NCBI GenBank assembly: GCA_050260255.1
Contig: JBLNBW010000158.1
Location: 1-23,031 of the forward strand
Reading direction: 5' to 3'
Length of the DNA: 23,031 nt
Origin: JAQGMV01 sp050260255
GTDB lineage: Bacteria > Pseudomonadota > Gammaproteobacteria > Burkholderiales > SG8-41
In this document: in pieces, positions 1 to 9,502 of the stretch
Numbering within the stretch: position 1 is the first letter of the stretch
Layout of the letters: the number at the start of each line of letters is the position of its first letter
The notes under the pieces: generated by a model
What the model was told of the DNA's origin: nothing
Seen by the model: only the letters and a program-made list of their open reading frames with translations
Database searches by the model: none
Made by a program: the position numbers and the translations under genes

Positions 1-1179
1 ATGTCTGACGGGGGTCTTACAGCGCCAACGCAGCAGGACGCCAGCCGGTACGGACATACCGGCATGGCGCGCAACGCGGATGACGTCATCCCCTGGATGC
101 GCTCTCACGCGAAGGCTCACGGTTTCACCCTCGACGCCGCGCAGGACGCGGCGCTCGCGCATTTCGCGCGCGTGGCGCGGGAGCTTGAAGAATCAGGAAA
201 ACGCAGGGGCGGCTTGCTCAGGTTGCTGAGCCGCAAGCGCGAGGTGCGCGGCCTGTACCTGTATGGAGGCGTCGGACGCGGCAAGAGTTTTCTCATGGAC
301 AGCTTCTGCAACTGCGTGCCCTACGCAGCGAAGCGCCGCGTTCACTTTCACCGCTTCATGCAGGAGATCCACCATGAGCTCGCGCGCGTGCAGGGGCAGG
401 CCGACCCGCTGATGGCGGTGGCACGTGAGATCGCGAGCGGTGCCCGTTTGCTGTGCCTCGACGAATTCCACGTGACCGACATCACCGATGCGATGCTCAT
501 GCGCCGCCTCCTCGAGGGCTTGATGGAGGAGGGCGTGGTGCTCGTGACGACGTCGAACTTCCATCCCGACGAGCTTTACGAGCATGGCCTGCAGCGCAAC
601 CAGTTTCTGCCCGCCATTGCGCTCATCAAGGAGCGCCTCGACGTGGTGAACGTCGACAACGGTACCGACTATCGCCTGCGCGAGCTCGAGCGTGCCGGCG
701 TCTATCACGTGGAGGAAAGCTCGGACGCGGCGCTGGAAGCGGCTTTCCATGCCATCGCGCGCCACGAAACGCTGGGCGGCGGCGAACTCGAAATCGAGGG
801 GCGCATGATTCCGGTGCGTCAGCATACCCGCGAGGTGGCCTGGTTTGATTTCAGCGCGCTGTGCGATGGCCCGCGCGGCAAGGCGGACTACATCGAGCTA
901 GCGCGGCGCTACGAGACGATATTGCTTTCCGGCGTGCCGCGGTTTACTGTGCATATGGCCGATCAGCTGCGGCGTTTCGTGTGGCTCATCGACGAGTTCT
1001 ACGACCGCCGCGTGAAGCTCATGGTGTCGGCGGATGCGTTGCCCGAGGCGCTGTTCGTCGACGGCGATGAGGACGACGCCTTCCAGGTCCAGCTCAATGC
1101 CTCGCTCAAGCAGCGTTTGGTGAGCCGGCTGACGGAAATGCAGACGCGCGAGTACCTGAGCCAGCCGCACCTGCCTTGA
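1..1179 (+). CDS. zapE: Cell division protein ZapE (AFG1-family ATPase)
   Basis: Predicted P-loop ATPase of the AFG1/ZapE family. Known members in proteobacteria bind FtsZ at the division site and affect Z-ring stability, with ATPase activity. Visible motifs: Walker A GGVGRGKS at residues 89-96, Walker B LLCLDEF at 150-156, a TTSN sensor-like motif at 183-186 and the family segment DELYEHGLQR just after it; the C-terminal stretch DEFYDRRVKL is also typical. The 392-residue length is slightly longer than E. coli ZapE (about 375), mainly in a poorly conserved N-terminus. The ATG lies at the very first base of the window, so its ribosome-binding site cannot be seen. An internal ATG at base 64 lacks a clear Shine-Dalgarno sequence. 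The next gene starts 83 bases downstream on the same strand. Confidence 0.93.
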   Translation: MSDGGLTAPTQQDASRYGHTGMARNADDVIPWMRSHAKAHGFTLDAAQDAALAHFARVARELEESGKRRGGLLRLLSRKREVRGLYLYGGVGRGKSFLMDSFCNCVPYAAKRRVHFHRFMQEIHHELARVQGQADPLMAVAREIASGARLLCLDEFHVTDITDAMLMRRLLEGLMEEGVVLVTTSNFHPDELYEHGLQRNQFLPAIALIKERLDVVNVDNGTDYRLRELERAGVYHVEESSDAALEAAFHAIARHETLGGGELEIEGRMIPVRQHTREVAWFDFSALCDGPRGKADYIELARRYETILLSGVPRFTVHMADQLRRFVWLIDEFYDRRVKLMVSADALPEALFVDGDEDDAFQVQLNASLKQRLVSRLTEMQTREYLSQPHLP

Positions 1180-1184
1180 TCTAG

Positions 1185-1212
1185 AAAGGCGGAAGGCGAG
1201 AGGCGGGAGGCG
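1185..1212 (+). repeat. Four tandem 7-bp purine-rich units (RRAGGCG)
   Basis: Directly after the zapE stop codon the sequence reads AAAGGCG, GAAGGCG, AGAGGCG and GGAGGCG without interruption. All four units share AGGCG, and only the first two purines vary. It lies in the 83-base spacer before acuI. No gene or terminator explains it. It may be a short slipped-strand array or a member of a dispersed intergenic purine repeat. Confidence 0.6.
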
Positions 1213-1262
1213 CGCAAGCGACCCAGCGCACGTCGTGACGGGCGACGGTTTCGGAGGAACTC

Positions 1263-2249
<987 letters not shown>

Positions 2250-2279
2250 CGGCGGACCGCACCGCCCGGAGGAGGCGAG

Positions 2280-4187
2280 ATGGAGGCATACAAGACGTTG
2301 TACACGCGCTCCATACGAGAGCGCGAGGCGTTCTGGGCGGAGGAAGCGCAAGCCATCCACTGGCACGGGCCATGGCAGCGGGTTCTCGATTACAGCCGTC
2401 CGCCGTTCGCGCGCTGGTTCGTCGGCGGTCTTACGAATCTCTGCTACAACGCCGTCGACCGGCATCTCGCCGCGCGCGCATCGCAGAAAGCGCTGGTGTA
2501 CATCTCCAGCGAGACCGATCAGCGCCGCGACTACACCTATCAGCAGCTTCATCGCGAAGTGAATCGGTGCGCGGCGATGATGCGCACGGTCGGAGTGGGC
2601 CCTGGCGATCGCGTGCTCATTTACATGCCGATGATTCCCGAGGCCGTGTTCGCGATGCTCGCCTGTGTGCGCATAGGCGCCATTCATTCGGTCGTGTTCG
2701 GCGGGTTCGCGGCAGCAAGCCTGGCAACACGCATCGACGACGCGCGTCCGACGCTAATGATCACCGCCGATGCGGGGATGCGCGGCGGCAAGGCGATAAT
2801 CTATAAGCACCTCGTGGACGAAGCGGTCCGCACCGCAGCGCATCCGCCTCGCTCGGTCGTCATCGTCGATCGCGGCATAGACAAGGGCATGGCGCGCGTG
2901 GACGGACGCGATCTCGATTACGCGACGCTCGTGGCGCAGCACGACGGCGTCGAAGTTCCCGTGGTATGGCTCGAATCGAACGAACCCTCGTACATTCTGT
3001 ACACCTCGGGAACGACTGGACGGCCGAAAGGCGTGCAGCGCGACACGGGCGGCTATGCGGTCGCGCTGGTCTCCTCCATGCGCCGCATCTATTGCGGCGA
3101 CCCGGGCGAGACCATGTTCACGACCTCGGACATCGGCTGGGTCGTGGGACACTCGTATATCGTTTATGGGCCGCTGCTGCGCGGCATGACCACGATACTC
3201 TACGAAGGGCTGCCGATACGGCCCGACGCCGGCATCTGGTGGAAGATCGTCCAGGAGGAAAAGGTATCGGTGATGTTTTCATCTCCGACGGCGGCGCGCG
3301 TTCTCAAGAAGCAGGACCCGGCATATCTCGGCAAGTACGACCTCGGATCGCTCAAGCATCTCTTCCTCGCCGGGGAGCCGCTCGACGAGCCGACGCATCG
3401 CTGGATCACGGATGCGTTGCGCAAGCCGGTCATCGATCACTACTGGCAGACGGAAACCGGCTGGCCGATCCTGAGCGCAGTGCCCGGCGTGGAACGCACG
3501 CCCGTGAAATTTGGCAGCCCGAGCTTTCCGGTGTTCGGCTACGACGTGAAGCTGCTGCGCGAAGCGGACGGCAAAGAAGTAGGGGCGAACGAAAAAGGCG
3601 TAGTGGCCATAGAGCCGCCGCTGCCGCCCGGATGCATGACCACCGTATGGGGCGATGACGAGCGTTACGTCCGCACTTATTACAACAGCGTCCCGGGCCG
3701 CATGGTGTACTCGACGTTCGATTGGGGCATACGGGACGACGAGGGCTATCACTACATCCTCGGCCGTACCGACGATGTCATCAACGTCGCGGGGCACAGG
3801 CTCGGTACGCGCGAGATCGAAGAAGCCGTGCAGGCGCATCCAAACGTCGCGGAGGTCGCGGTCGTAGGCGTCCAGGATGCCATCAAGGGGCAGGTACCGC
3901 TGGCGTTCGCCGTATTGAAGGATCTGAAACGAATAACGACGGATGCGATGCGCGCGAACGAGGAACGGGAAATACTCGATGTCGTCGACAAGCTGATGGG
4001 GCCGGTGGCGCGGCCCAAGGCCGTGCACTTCGTGACGCTGTTGCCCAAGACGCGATCGGGAAAATTACTGAGGCGCTCGATACAGGCCGTCGCGGAAGGG
4101 CGTCCTGCGGGCGACCTCACCACGATAGAGGACCCGGGCGCATTGGAGCAGATAGAAAGGGCGCTGCGCGCGCCGCGTAAGGAGTAA
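2280..4187 (+). CDS. prpE: Propionyl-CoA synthetase (propionate-CoA ligase)
   Basis: AMP-forming acyl-CoA synthetase of the ANL superfamily that activates propionate to propionyl-CoA through an acyl-adenylate. Motifs: phosphate-binding loop YTSGTTGRPKG at residues 241-251, the A5 motif YWQTETG at 388-394, and the C-terminal PKTRSGK with the catalytic lysine K595, which in PrpE and Acs is the site of reversible acetylation. The stretch around VQRDTGGYAVAL and the length of 635 residues point to PrpE rather than Acs; a true Acs is encoded separately at 20868-22835 in this window. A strong Shine-Dalgarno GGAGGAGG at 2268-2275 precedes the ATG. The gene follows acuI by 30 bases and converges on a large sensor gene 57 bases downstream. 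Acrylate or 3-hydroxypropionate could be additional substrates, which the sequence cannot decide. Confidence 0.9.
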   Translation: MEAYKTLYTRSIREREAFWAEEAQAIHWHGPWQRVLDYSRPPFARWFVGGLTNLCYNAVDRHLAARASQKALVYISSETDQRRDYTYQQLHREVNRCAAMMRTVGVGPGDRVLIYMPMIPEAVFAMLACVRIGAIHSVVFGGFAAASLATRIDDARPTLMITADAGMRGGKAIIYKHLVDEAVRTAAHPPRSVVIVDRGIDKGMARVDGRDLDYATLVAQHDGVEVPVVWLESNEPSYILYTSGTTGRPKGVQRDTGGYAVALVSSMRRIYCGDPGETMFTTSDIGWVVGHSYIVYGPLLRGMTTILYEGLPIRPDAGIWWKIVQEEKVSVMFSSPTAARVLKKQDPAYLGKYDLGSLKHLFLAGEPLDEPTHRWITDALRKPVIDHYWQTETGWPILSAVPGVERTPVKFGSPSFPVFGYDVKLLREADGKEVGANEKGVVAIEPPLPPGCMTTVWGDDERYVRTYYNSVPGRMVYSTFDWGIRDDEGYHYILGRTDDVINVAGHRLGTREIEEAVQAHPNVAEVAVVGVQDAIKGQVPLAFAVLKDLKRITTDAMRANEEREILDVVDKLMGPVARPKAVHFVTLLPKTRSGKLLRRSIQAVAEGRPAGDLTTIEDPGALEQIERALRAPRKE

Positions 4188-4241
4188 GGACCGGCGACGG
4201 AGTGAGGATGTTACTCCGGACGCCGCACCCTTACTCCTCAC
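4181..4241. repeat. Cluster of four GGAGTRA units, two in each orientation, forming nested hairpins
   Basis: Between the convergent prpE and sensor genes, GGAGTAAGG (4181-4189) pairs with CCTTACTCC (4229-4237). Inside it, GTGAGGA (4202-4208) can instead pair with TCCTCAC (4235-4241), and CGGAGT (4198-4203) with ACTCCG (4213-4218). The unit GGAGTRA thus occurs at 4181 and 4199 on the plus strand and at 4211-4217 and 4231-4237 on the minus strand. It is placed where a bidirectional terminator would be expected, but there is no T-run, so intrinsic termination is not supported. Confidence 0.55.
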
Positions 4242-4244
4242 GCT

Positions 4245-7200
4245 CTAGTGCAGCGTAGGGGAAGTGCGCTCGAGCACCTGCTGGAGCACGTGAGGCTCCA
4301 CGGGCTTCATGAGATAGTGGTCGAACAGGCCTTCCTGCCCCGGATCGTCCGGTGCGGCTTCCGAGCTCACGCACAGCAACGACGCATGGGCCGTTTCGGG
4401 CAGCAGGCGCAGTGCGCGCACGAGCTCGCCCGGCGCGCCGGTCGCTGCCGTACTGTCGATGACGACCGTGTCGGGATGGAACTCCTGTGCAGCCGGTACG
4501 GCGGTCGCCCGATCGCTGGCGATGCGGACATCATGTCCCTGCAGCTGCAGCAGCATACGGAGACTTGCGGCGGTGTCCGGATCGCGGTCTACGACCAGCA
4601 CGCGGCGATGTCCATTGACGGCCTTTTGCACGGCTGGTTGCGCCTCGTGCAGCGGCAGTCGGATGGTGAAGCGCGTGCCTTCGGAAGTCGCTTCCGCGTT
4701 CACCTTTCCGCCTTGTGTTTCGACGAGCCCCCGGACGAAAGGCAGCGTGAGACTGCCCGCCTCGCGTCGTTCGCCAGCCTGCTCGGGGAAAAACTCGAAC
4801 ACCGCCGCTGTATCGCTTTCGGCCAAGCCGAGGCCGCTCGCTTCGATCCGTATCGCCGCAGCGCCGTCCGCTTCTTCGGCAGCTACTGTCAAGCCGTTCG
4901 CTTTGCTCGCGCAATAATCGAGCAATCGTGCGAGCGCCTGCGTCATGCGGTCGGCATCAGCGTGCACCTGCGCGCGGCCTCCCGCCATCCGCAAGCTGAG
5001 CGGCAGCCCGCGCGCTTCGATCAGCGGCCGCGCTTGCGCGATGGCCCGATGCACGAGGTCGCCCACGTCGTTGACCGACGGTTGGTAGGGCAGGGGATGC
5101 GCGAGCATCTGCGAGGCGTCCGCGGCGTCGTTGAGCAGCCGCGCCAGGTACTGCGCGTGGCGGACCACGATGTCGCTCGCGGCCTGCGCCTGCGTATCGC
5201 CGCGCGAGGTGAGTCGCAGCACTTCCGCCGCATGGCGCAGCGGCTCCAATGGCGTGCGGATCTCCGCAGCAAGCGCTGCAAGGAATGCGTTGCGGCGCTG
5301 GTCGGCATCGCGTGCGGCGAGCTGCGCGTGACGAAGGTCGGTGACGTCCGTCAGCGAGCCCACGATACCGGCGGACGCGGCGTGCGGGACGAGCGTTGCA
5401 ACCATCCAGCGGTATTCGCCGTCGGCACGCTGAACGCGCACGGAGGCATGCGACGTGCGGCTTTCTCTGACCGCTTCCTGGCGGCGTTCGGTAATCTCAT
5501 GGCGGTCGTCCGGGTGTATGCGCTCCCTCCATTTCGCCGCAGCATCGCCGGCGAGACCGAGCTCGTCCATCATCGCGGTATTCACGAGATCGACTTCATC
5601 GCCGCTTTCGGTCCACAGCATCGCGGGCGCATGCTCGGCGACGGCGCGCAAGCGACCTGCGTCGCGCTTCAGCGCGTCTTCGAGGTTCTTGCGGTAATGA
5701 ATGTCGCTCGCGCTGGCGATGTACCCCAGAAATGTGCCGGCATCGTCGAAGCGCGGCGTCACCACGTCGAGCACCCAGCGATGAGTGCCGCTGCGATCGC
5801 GAAGACGGTATTCCAGATAAGTGGGACTGCGTTGAGTCCGTATTTCGTGCAGCGCGCGCGTGATCTGCTCGCGATCGTCGGGATGTATCAATTGCGTCCA
5901 GCGCTGGCCCAGTCCATGGTCCGCAGGCAGTCCCGTGTAGCGCTGCCATTGCGCGTTCCAGTACGTCGCCTCTCCACCGCCGTCTGCAATGCGGATCAGC
6001 GCCGGTGTGTCTTCGATGGCGCGGCGCAGCCTGGCTTCGCTGTCGCGCAAAGCCGTGTCGGCGCGCTTGCGCTCCGTGATGTCCCGCACGACGATCTGCA
6101 CTGCGCGCTCCCCCGAGGCCTCGTACAGGGCGGTTTCGATCTCCGCATCGATGACGTTGCCGTCGAGGCGCACAACCTTCACTTCGAGCGGCGCTTCGGA
6201 GGGCTTGCGCCGCAACACCCGCTGTATGCGTTCCTGGAACGGTTTGTGGCCGGGCTGCTGTATGAAATCGAGTATCGACTTGCCGAGCAGCTGCTGCTCG
6301 TCCCGCGCGGCGAGCAGACGGATGCAGGCCGCGTTGACGTGCACGAGCTTGTTGTCGCGGTCGATGAACATCGGCTGCGGCGAGCTTTCGAATATGGCGC
6401 GATAACGCGCTTCCGCCGCTTTCAGGTCGCGCTCGGTGCGCTGCTGTGCCGTCCAGTCCGTGTAGATGGCGCAAACGGCGTACGGCTTTCCGGCCTGATC
6501 ACGCAGAGCGATCTTGGAGGCCGCATAATCGATCGACGCATCGCGCAGCTGGACGGTGCCTTGGGATTGGACGGAGCCCGCAGAGGAGAGGGCTTCGTCA
6601 TCGTTCTCATGCAAGCGGTCGGCGGCCTCCCAGGGGAGCACTTCATGATCCATCTTGCCCTTGAGGCTCCCCGGTGCGGTATGCACGAACGCCTCGTACG
6701 CCGGATTCGTGTACAGATACCGCCCTTGCGTGTCCTTCACGCACACCGGGGCAGGCAGATGGTCGAACATCGCGCGCAGGGCGCTTTCGTTTTCCCGCGT
6801 GTACGTTTCCGCCTGATAGCGGTCGGTGACGTCTTCGGCGGCGAACGCGATTCGCATCACCCGGCCGCTCGCGTCCTTCAACGGCGAGCAGCTCACCGCC
6901 CAGTGCAGATCCCGCTTGGGGCTTGCTGGCGTGCGCACCGCGATCCAGGTGTTGATGCTCGACGCGCCGCTCTGTATTACGCGCTCGAGCAAGGGCTCGG
7001 CGGCGCTCGCGACGTTGGGCAGGACCTTGCGCAGCGGCTTGCCGAGGTGATCGGCGGGGCGCAAGCCGCTCATTTCTCCGAGTCTTTCGTTGACGCGGAG
7101 GAATCTCAGCTGCGTGTCGAGCAGTGCCAGTCCTACGGGCGCTGCCTGATACAGGGTCGCAAGCTCTTCGCTTTCGTGTCTCGCCTGTTCCACGCGCTCG

Positions 7201-8168
7201 ATTGCGGCATTCTCCGCCTGCTTGCGTTCGGTGATGTCCGTCGCGAGCATGAGCCAGGCTGAAGCGTCGTCGCCGATGCGGTACACGGCCGTATGCAAAA
7301 GCCAATGCAGCGGCTCGCCGCCGCGTGTCCATACCGTGATTTCCAAGGGCGCATCGTTGCCGCGCGTGAAGCGGTCGCGCAGTGCGTCGCGGGCGGCTGC
7401 CTGTCGGTCGGCCGCGACACGCTGGCCGCGAGCAAGCCAGGCCTGCACGTTGGGGATGTCTTTGGTCGTGTAGCCGGTGAGCCGCGTAAAGACCGGATTG
7501 AGCGCCTCGATCTCGCCGGAGGGCTGCATGAGCATGACAGCGAGCGGCGACTGCTCGACCCAGTTGCGCAACATCTCGGCAGTTCGCGGTGCCTCCGAAG
7601 GCGGTGGCGGATCCGGGCTGTACACCGGGGTGCCGTCTGCGACGGTCTCAACCGGCTCGGCATCGATAATGGTCCCTTCCCCCGCGCGGAACACGGGCGA
7701 GCGTTCGACCACCGTCTCGCGCATGATGTGACGTTCTTCCATGCGGGCACGCCGCTCGCGCTGCACGAGGCGATAGCTGGAACCGGCGAGCGCGAGAGCG
7801 ACGACCGCGGTGAGAAGCAGCGCGACGAGCAGATAGTACATCTCGCGCGAATTGCTGGAGCGCGATGCGTCGTCCGCCGCTTTGGAACCTGCCCGGGCCG
7901 GCGGCGCCGATTCCGCCGGCGTACTGGTGGATGCCGATGTCGTGGGTGCCGTGGCCTGTGGTGGCGTGACGCCCTGGGACACGCCGGCACCGTCGTTCGG
8001 CACTTTGCGCTCGCGCTCGAAACGCTCGAAGGCGTCCCGAGTTTGCTCCAGCGCGTGCTGCGTCTGGGCCTGCTGCCGTACGTCCATGTACCACAGTCCC
8101 AGGCCGACCGCGACGGCCAGGACCAGGAACACGACTGCCATTACGGGAGTTTTCTCGGAGAGTCGCAT
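4245..8168 (-). CDS. Membrane-bound multi-PAS hybrid sensor with degenerate histidine-kinase core and C-terminal receiver
   Basis: A 1307-residue signalling protein. Order: TM helix about 9-27, a charged helical stretch (31-54), a Ser/Thr/Pro/Ala-rich periplasmic segment (about 57-107), TM helix 111-133, then six PAS-like domains at roughly 195-320, 332-455, 460-580, 585-705, 708-830 and 836-950, several ending in DITER-like PAC motifs. A kinase core (about 952-1175) and a receiver (1187-1300) follow. The H-box reads LAAEIRTPL, with Ala968 where the phosphorylated His should be. The N-box asparagines are Arg1081 and Tyr1085, the G1 aspartate is Ala1110, and the G2 glycines are Ser1139 and Thr1141. 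The receiver keeps phospho-acceptor Asp1238 and Lys1288 but has Asp-Arg for the usual acidic pair. It is therefore probably a pseudokinase scaffold or signal integrator rather than an active kinase. GGAGG lies five bases before the ATG. The gene stands alone, with no adjacent regulator. Confidence 0.88.
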   Translation of the reverse strand: MRLSEKTPVMAVVFLVLAVAVGLGLWYMDVRQQAQTQHALEQTRDAFERFERERKVPNDGAGVSQGVTPPQATAPTTSASTSTPAESAPPARAGSKAADDASRSSNSREMYYLLVALLLTAVVALALAGSSYRLVQRERRARMEERHIMRETVVERSPVFRAGEGTIIDAEPVETVADGTPVYSPDPPPPSEAPRTAEMLRNWVEQSPLAVMLMQPSGEIEALNPVFTRLTGYTTKDIPNVQAWLARGQRVAADRQAAARDALRDRFTRGNDAPLEITVWTRGGEPLHWLLHTAVYRIGDDASAWLMLATDITERKQAENAAIERVEQARHESEELATLYQAAPVGLALLDTQLRFLRVNERLGEMSGLRPADHLGKPLRKVLPNVASAAEPLLERVIQSGASSINTWIAVRTPASPKRDLHWAVSCSPLKDASGRVMRIAFAAEDVTDRYQAETYTRENESALRAMFDHLPAPVCVKDTQGRYLYTNPAYEAFVHTAPGSLKGKMDHEVLPWEAADRLHENDDEALSSAGSVQSQGTVQLRDASIDYAASKIALRDQAGKPYAVCAIYTDWTAQQRTERDLKAAEARYRAIFESSPQPMFIDRDNKLVHVNAACIRLLAARDEQQLLGKSILDFIQQPGHKPFQERIQRVLRRKPSEAPLEVKVVRLDGNVIDAEIETALYEASGERAVQIVVRDITERKRADTALRDSEARLRRAIEDTPALIRIADGGGEATYWNAQWQRYTGLPADHGLGQRWTQLIHPDDREQITRALHEIRTQRSPTYLEYRLRDRSGTHRWVLDVVTPRFDDAGTFLGYIASASDIHYRKNLEDALKRDAGRLRAVAEHAPAMLWTESGDEVDLVNTAMMDELGLAGDAAAKWRERIHPDDRHEITERRQEAVRESRTSHASVRVQRADGEYRWMVATLVPHAASAGIVGSLTDVTDLRHAQLAARDADQRRNAFLAALAAEIRTPLEPLRHAAEVLRLTSRGDTQAQAASDIVVRHAQYLARLLNDAADASQMLAHPLPYQPSVNDVGDLVHRAIAQARPLIEARGLPLSLRMAGGRAQVHADADRMTQALARLLDYCASKANGLTVAAEEADGAAAIRIEASGLGLAESDTAAVFEFFPEQAGERREAGSLTLPFVRGLVETQGGKVNAEATSEGTRFTIRLPLHEAQPAVQKAVNGHRRVLVVDRDPDTAASLRMLLQLQGHDVRIASDRATAVPAAQEFHPDTVVIDSTAATGAPGELVRALRLLPETAHASLLCVSSEAAPDDPGQEGLFDHYLMKPVEPHVLQQVLERTSPTLH

Positions 8169-8362
8169 GGTAGCCTCCGCCCTTTTTTACATGGTGAACC
8201 GTTTCTCGCCGCGTGCTTGCGGAGAAAACGGGCGGGCCTTCCACGCGCCGTGAGGGGAGGCAGCATCGAGTTCGCGGACGCCGGGGCTGTGCGGCTGCTC
8301 CCTGATCTCGTTACTGTCTGCCGGGCAGGTCGCACCGGCGGGAAGCCGATGCATGCCATTGC

Positions 8363-8453
8363 TGGCGGAGAGAGCGGGATTCGAACCCGCGACACGCTTT
8401 TGACGTGTACACGCTTTCCAGGCGTGCGCCTTCGACCGCTCGGCCACCTCTCC
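8363..8453 (-). tRNA. tRNA-Ser(GGA)
   Basis: Read on the minus strand, the 91-base sequence folds as a class II tRNA. It has an acceptor stem GGAGAGG paired with TCTCTCC (last pair G-U), a D-arm region GCCGAGCGGTCGAAGGC, and an anticodon stem CACGC/GCGTG around loop CTGGAAA with anticodon GGA. The long variable arm is a 5-bp ACACG/CGTGT stem, and the T-arm is GCGGG-TTCGAAT-CCCGC. The discriminator is G and the 3' CCA is encoded (8363-8365). The long variable arm and the GGA anticodon identify a serine tRNA reading UCC/UCU. It lies between the sensor gene and the Yip1 gene, on the same strand as both. Confidence 0.97.
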
Positions 8454-8465
8454 GTGAAGGGCCGG

Positions 8466-8471
8466 ATTCTA
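8466..8471 (-). promoter_or_regulatory. Candidate -10 box of tRNA-Ser
   Basis: On the minus strand TAGAAT (five of six matches to TATAAT) lies 12 bases before the tRNA 5' end, a plausible place for transcription to start close to the mature end. No convincing -35 box is seen. A short dyad CATAG/CTATG occurs just upstream. Weak call. Confidence 0.3.
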
Positions 8472-8508
8472 CCATAGCAACACCTATGCCCGGTGATGAC
8501 CTGGCGGC

Positions 8509-9168
8509 TCAGTGCGCAAGAACCGGCATCAGCAAGCCCGCGCCGTAACCGACGATCTGTCCGAACAGCAAGGCAGCGATCGTCGCGATTCCGAGACAGA
8601 TGCCTGCTTCGCTCCGCGGGACCCCGAGCACGAGGTGCAGACCGAGGTATGCGACGTAGCTGGAATGCATGAGCGCAAGGGCAATGATGGCGGCAAGGGA
8701 CGGGTGGAGCAGGGTTACTGACGACAGAAGCACTGGTGTCGCCGCATAGCTTGCCAGCATGAGGGCACGGCGCAGATCGCGGTGAGCGGAAAACAGCGGC
8801 AGAAGCAGATTCAGCACCGCAGCGCCCGATGCAACGGCAAGCCAGACGCCTGCATACGTCAGGAACGCCACTTTGGCGGCGATCACCGGCGAACCGTGCG
8901 CCGAAAGTGGAGTCACCGGCGTCGCAACAGGCGGTGCGCCGCCCATGGCTGTCGCGAAGGGCGAATCGTATGCCAGTGGTGTAAGCCAGCCGGCGACCAC
9001 CGAATCCGTCTCCACGAGGGCCAGCCATACGGCGACGCCTGCCGGGACGAGGGCGAGCAGCCCGAGATATCGCCCCACGAAATGACAAGCCGGGTTGCGT
9101 GCGGCCTCATGCCACGCGCGCTCGGGCGTGAACGTGAAAGAGAGCATGAGGCGCGCGCTGCGGACCAT
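8509..9168 (-). CDS. Yip1-family integral membrane protein
   Basis: A 219-residue polytopic inner-membrane protein. The N-terminal region (RLMLSFTFTPERAWHEAARNP) has the short amphipathic lead-in followed by WHE-type residues seen before the first helix of bacterial Yip1-domain proteins. Five or so hydrophobic helices follow, around residues 33-52, 95-122, 133-155, 157-180 and 186-214. Bacterial Yip1 proteins have no well-defined biochemical role, so none is assigned. A GAGG sits just before the chosen ATG; an alternative ATG seven codons in has no ribosome-binding site. The gene begins only six bases after the stop of the 100-residue membrane protein upstream, so the two are probably one operon. 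Confidence 0.72.
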   Translation of the reverse strand: MVRSARLMLSFTFTPERAWHEAARNPACHFVGRYLGLLALVPAGVAVWLALVETDSVVAGWLTPLAYDSPFATAMGGAPPVATPVTPLSAHGSPVIAAKVAFLTYAGVWLAVASGAAVLNLLLPLFSAHRDLRRALMLASYAATPVLLSSVTLLHPSLAAIIALALMHSSYVAYLGLHLVLGVPRSEAGICLGIATIAALLFGQIVGYGAGLLMPVLAH

Positions 9169-9174
9169 GCCTCG

Positions 9175-9474
9175 TCAGAACACGGTGCGGCCGGTCGCTT
9201 CGAGCGCGATCTTGATCTTGAAGTAGGTGAGGACCGTCCAGAACACCGCCACGACGAGCGGCGTGAGCAGCCAGATGTGCCGGTCGAGTATGAATCGCGG
9301 CGTGATGAAGCGCGTCAGCTTGAACACCGGAGCGGTGATCGTCTTGAACATGACGTACACGAAGTTGCGCTCGCGGCTCGCGCCCGCAAACACGTACAGC
9401 ACGCCCTGTCCGAGGAGCGACAGTCCCGCGATTTCGGTCAGCGCCTTCAGTATCGTGACGAGTGTGAACGACAT
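9175..9474 (-). CDS. Small membrane protein of unknown function
   Basis: A short hydrophobic protein (99 residues from the chosen ATG at 9474) beginning MSFTLVTILKALTEI. It has a hydrophobic helix near residues 8-30, a basic loop (ASRERNFVYV), a conserved-looking segment FKTITAPVFKLTRFITPRF, and a second membrane helix near the C-terminus (WLLTPLVVAVFWTVL). I do not recognise a named family; the overall pattern of two helices and an intervening TAPV segment recalls YggT-like proteins, but this is only a resemblance. A longer reading from an ATG at 9516 is possible, but it would place a TAGAAT promoter-like box inside the coding region. Yip1 follows after six bases, suggesting co-expression. 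Confidence 0.65.
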   Translation of the reverse strand: MSFTLVTILKALTEIAGLSLLGQGVLYVFAGASRERNFVYVMFKTITAPVFKLTRFITPRFILDRHIWLLTPLVVAVFWTVLTYFKIKIALEATGRTVF

Positions 9475-9502
9475 GAGCGAAAATCGTCTTCGATGTCCGG
9501 AT

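Noticed and set aside
4248..7262. A 1004-codon open frame on the plus strand opposite the multi-PAS sensor
   Set aside because: It is antisense to a gene with clear domains. High GC content keeps the opposite frame open; the translation is Arg/His/Ala-rich with no recognisable domain.
8169..8362. A hidden gene or terminator between the sensor gene and tRNA-Ser
   Set aside because: Only a bulged hairpin (about 8206-8229) without a T-run and no open frame with a ribosome-binding site; nothing I can support.
8187..8447. An 86-codon minus-strand frame starting MAERSKAHAWKA
   Set aside because: It runs through tRNA-Ser; this translation is a familiar artefact of reading serine tRNA genes as protein.
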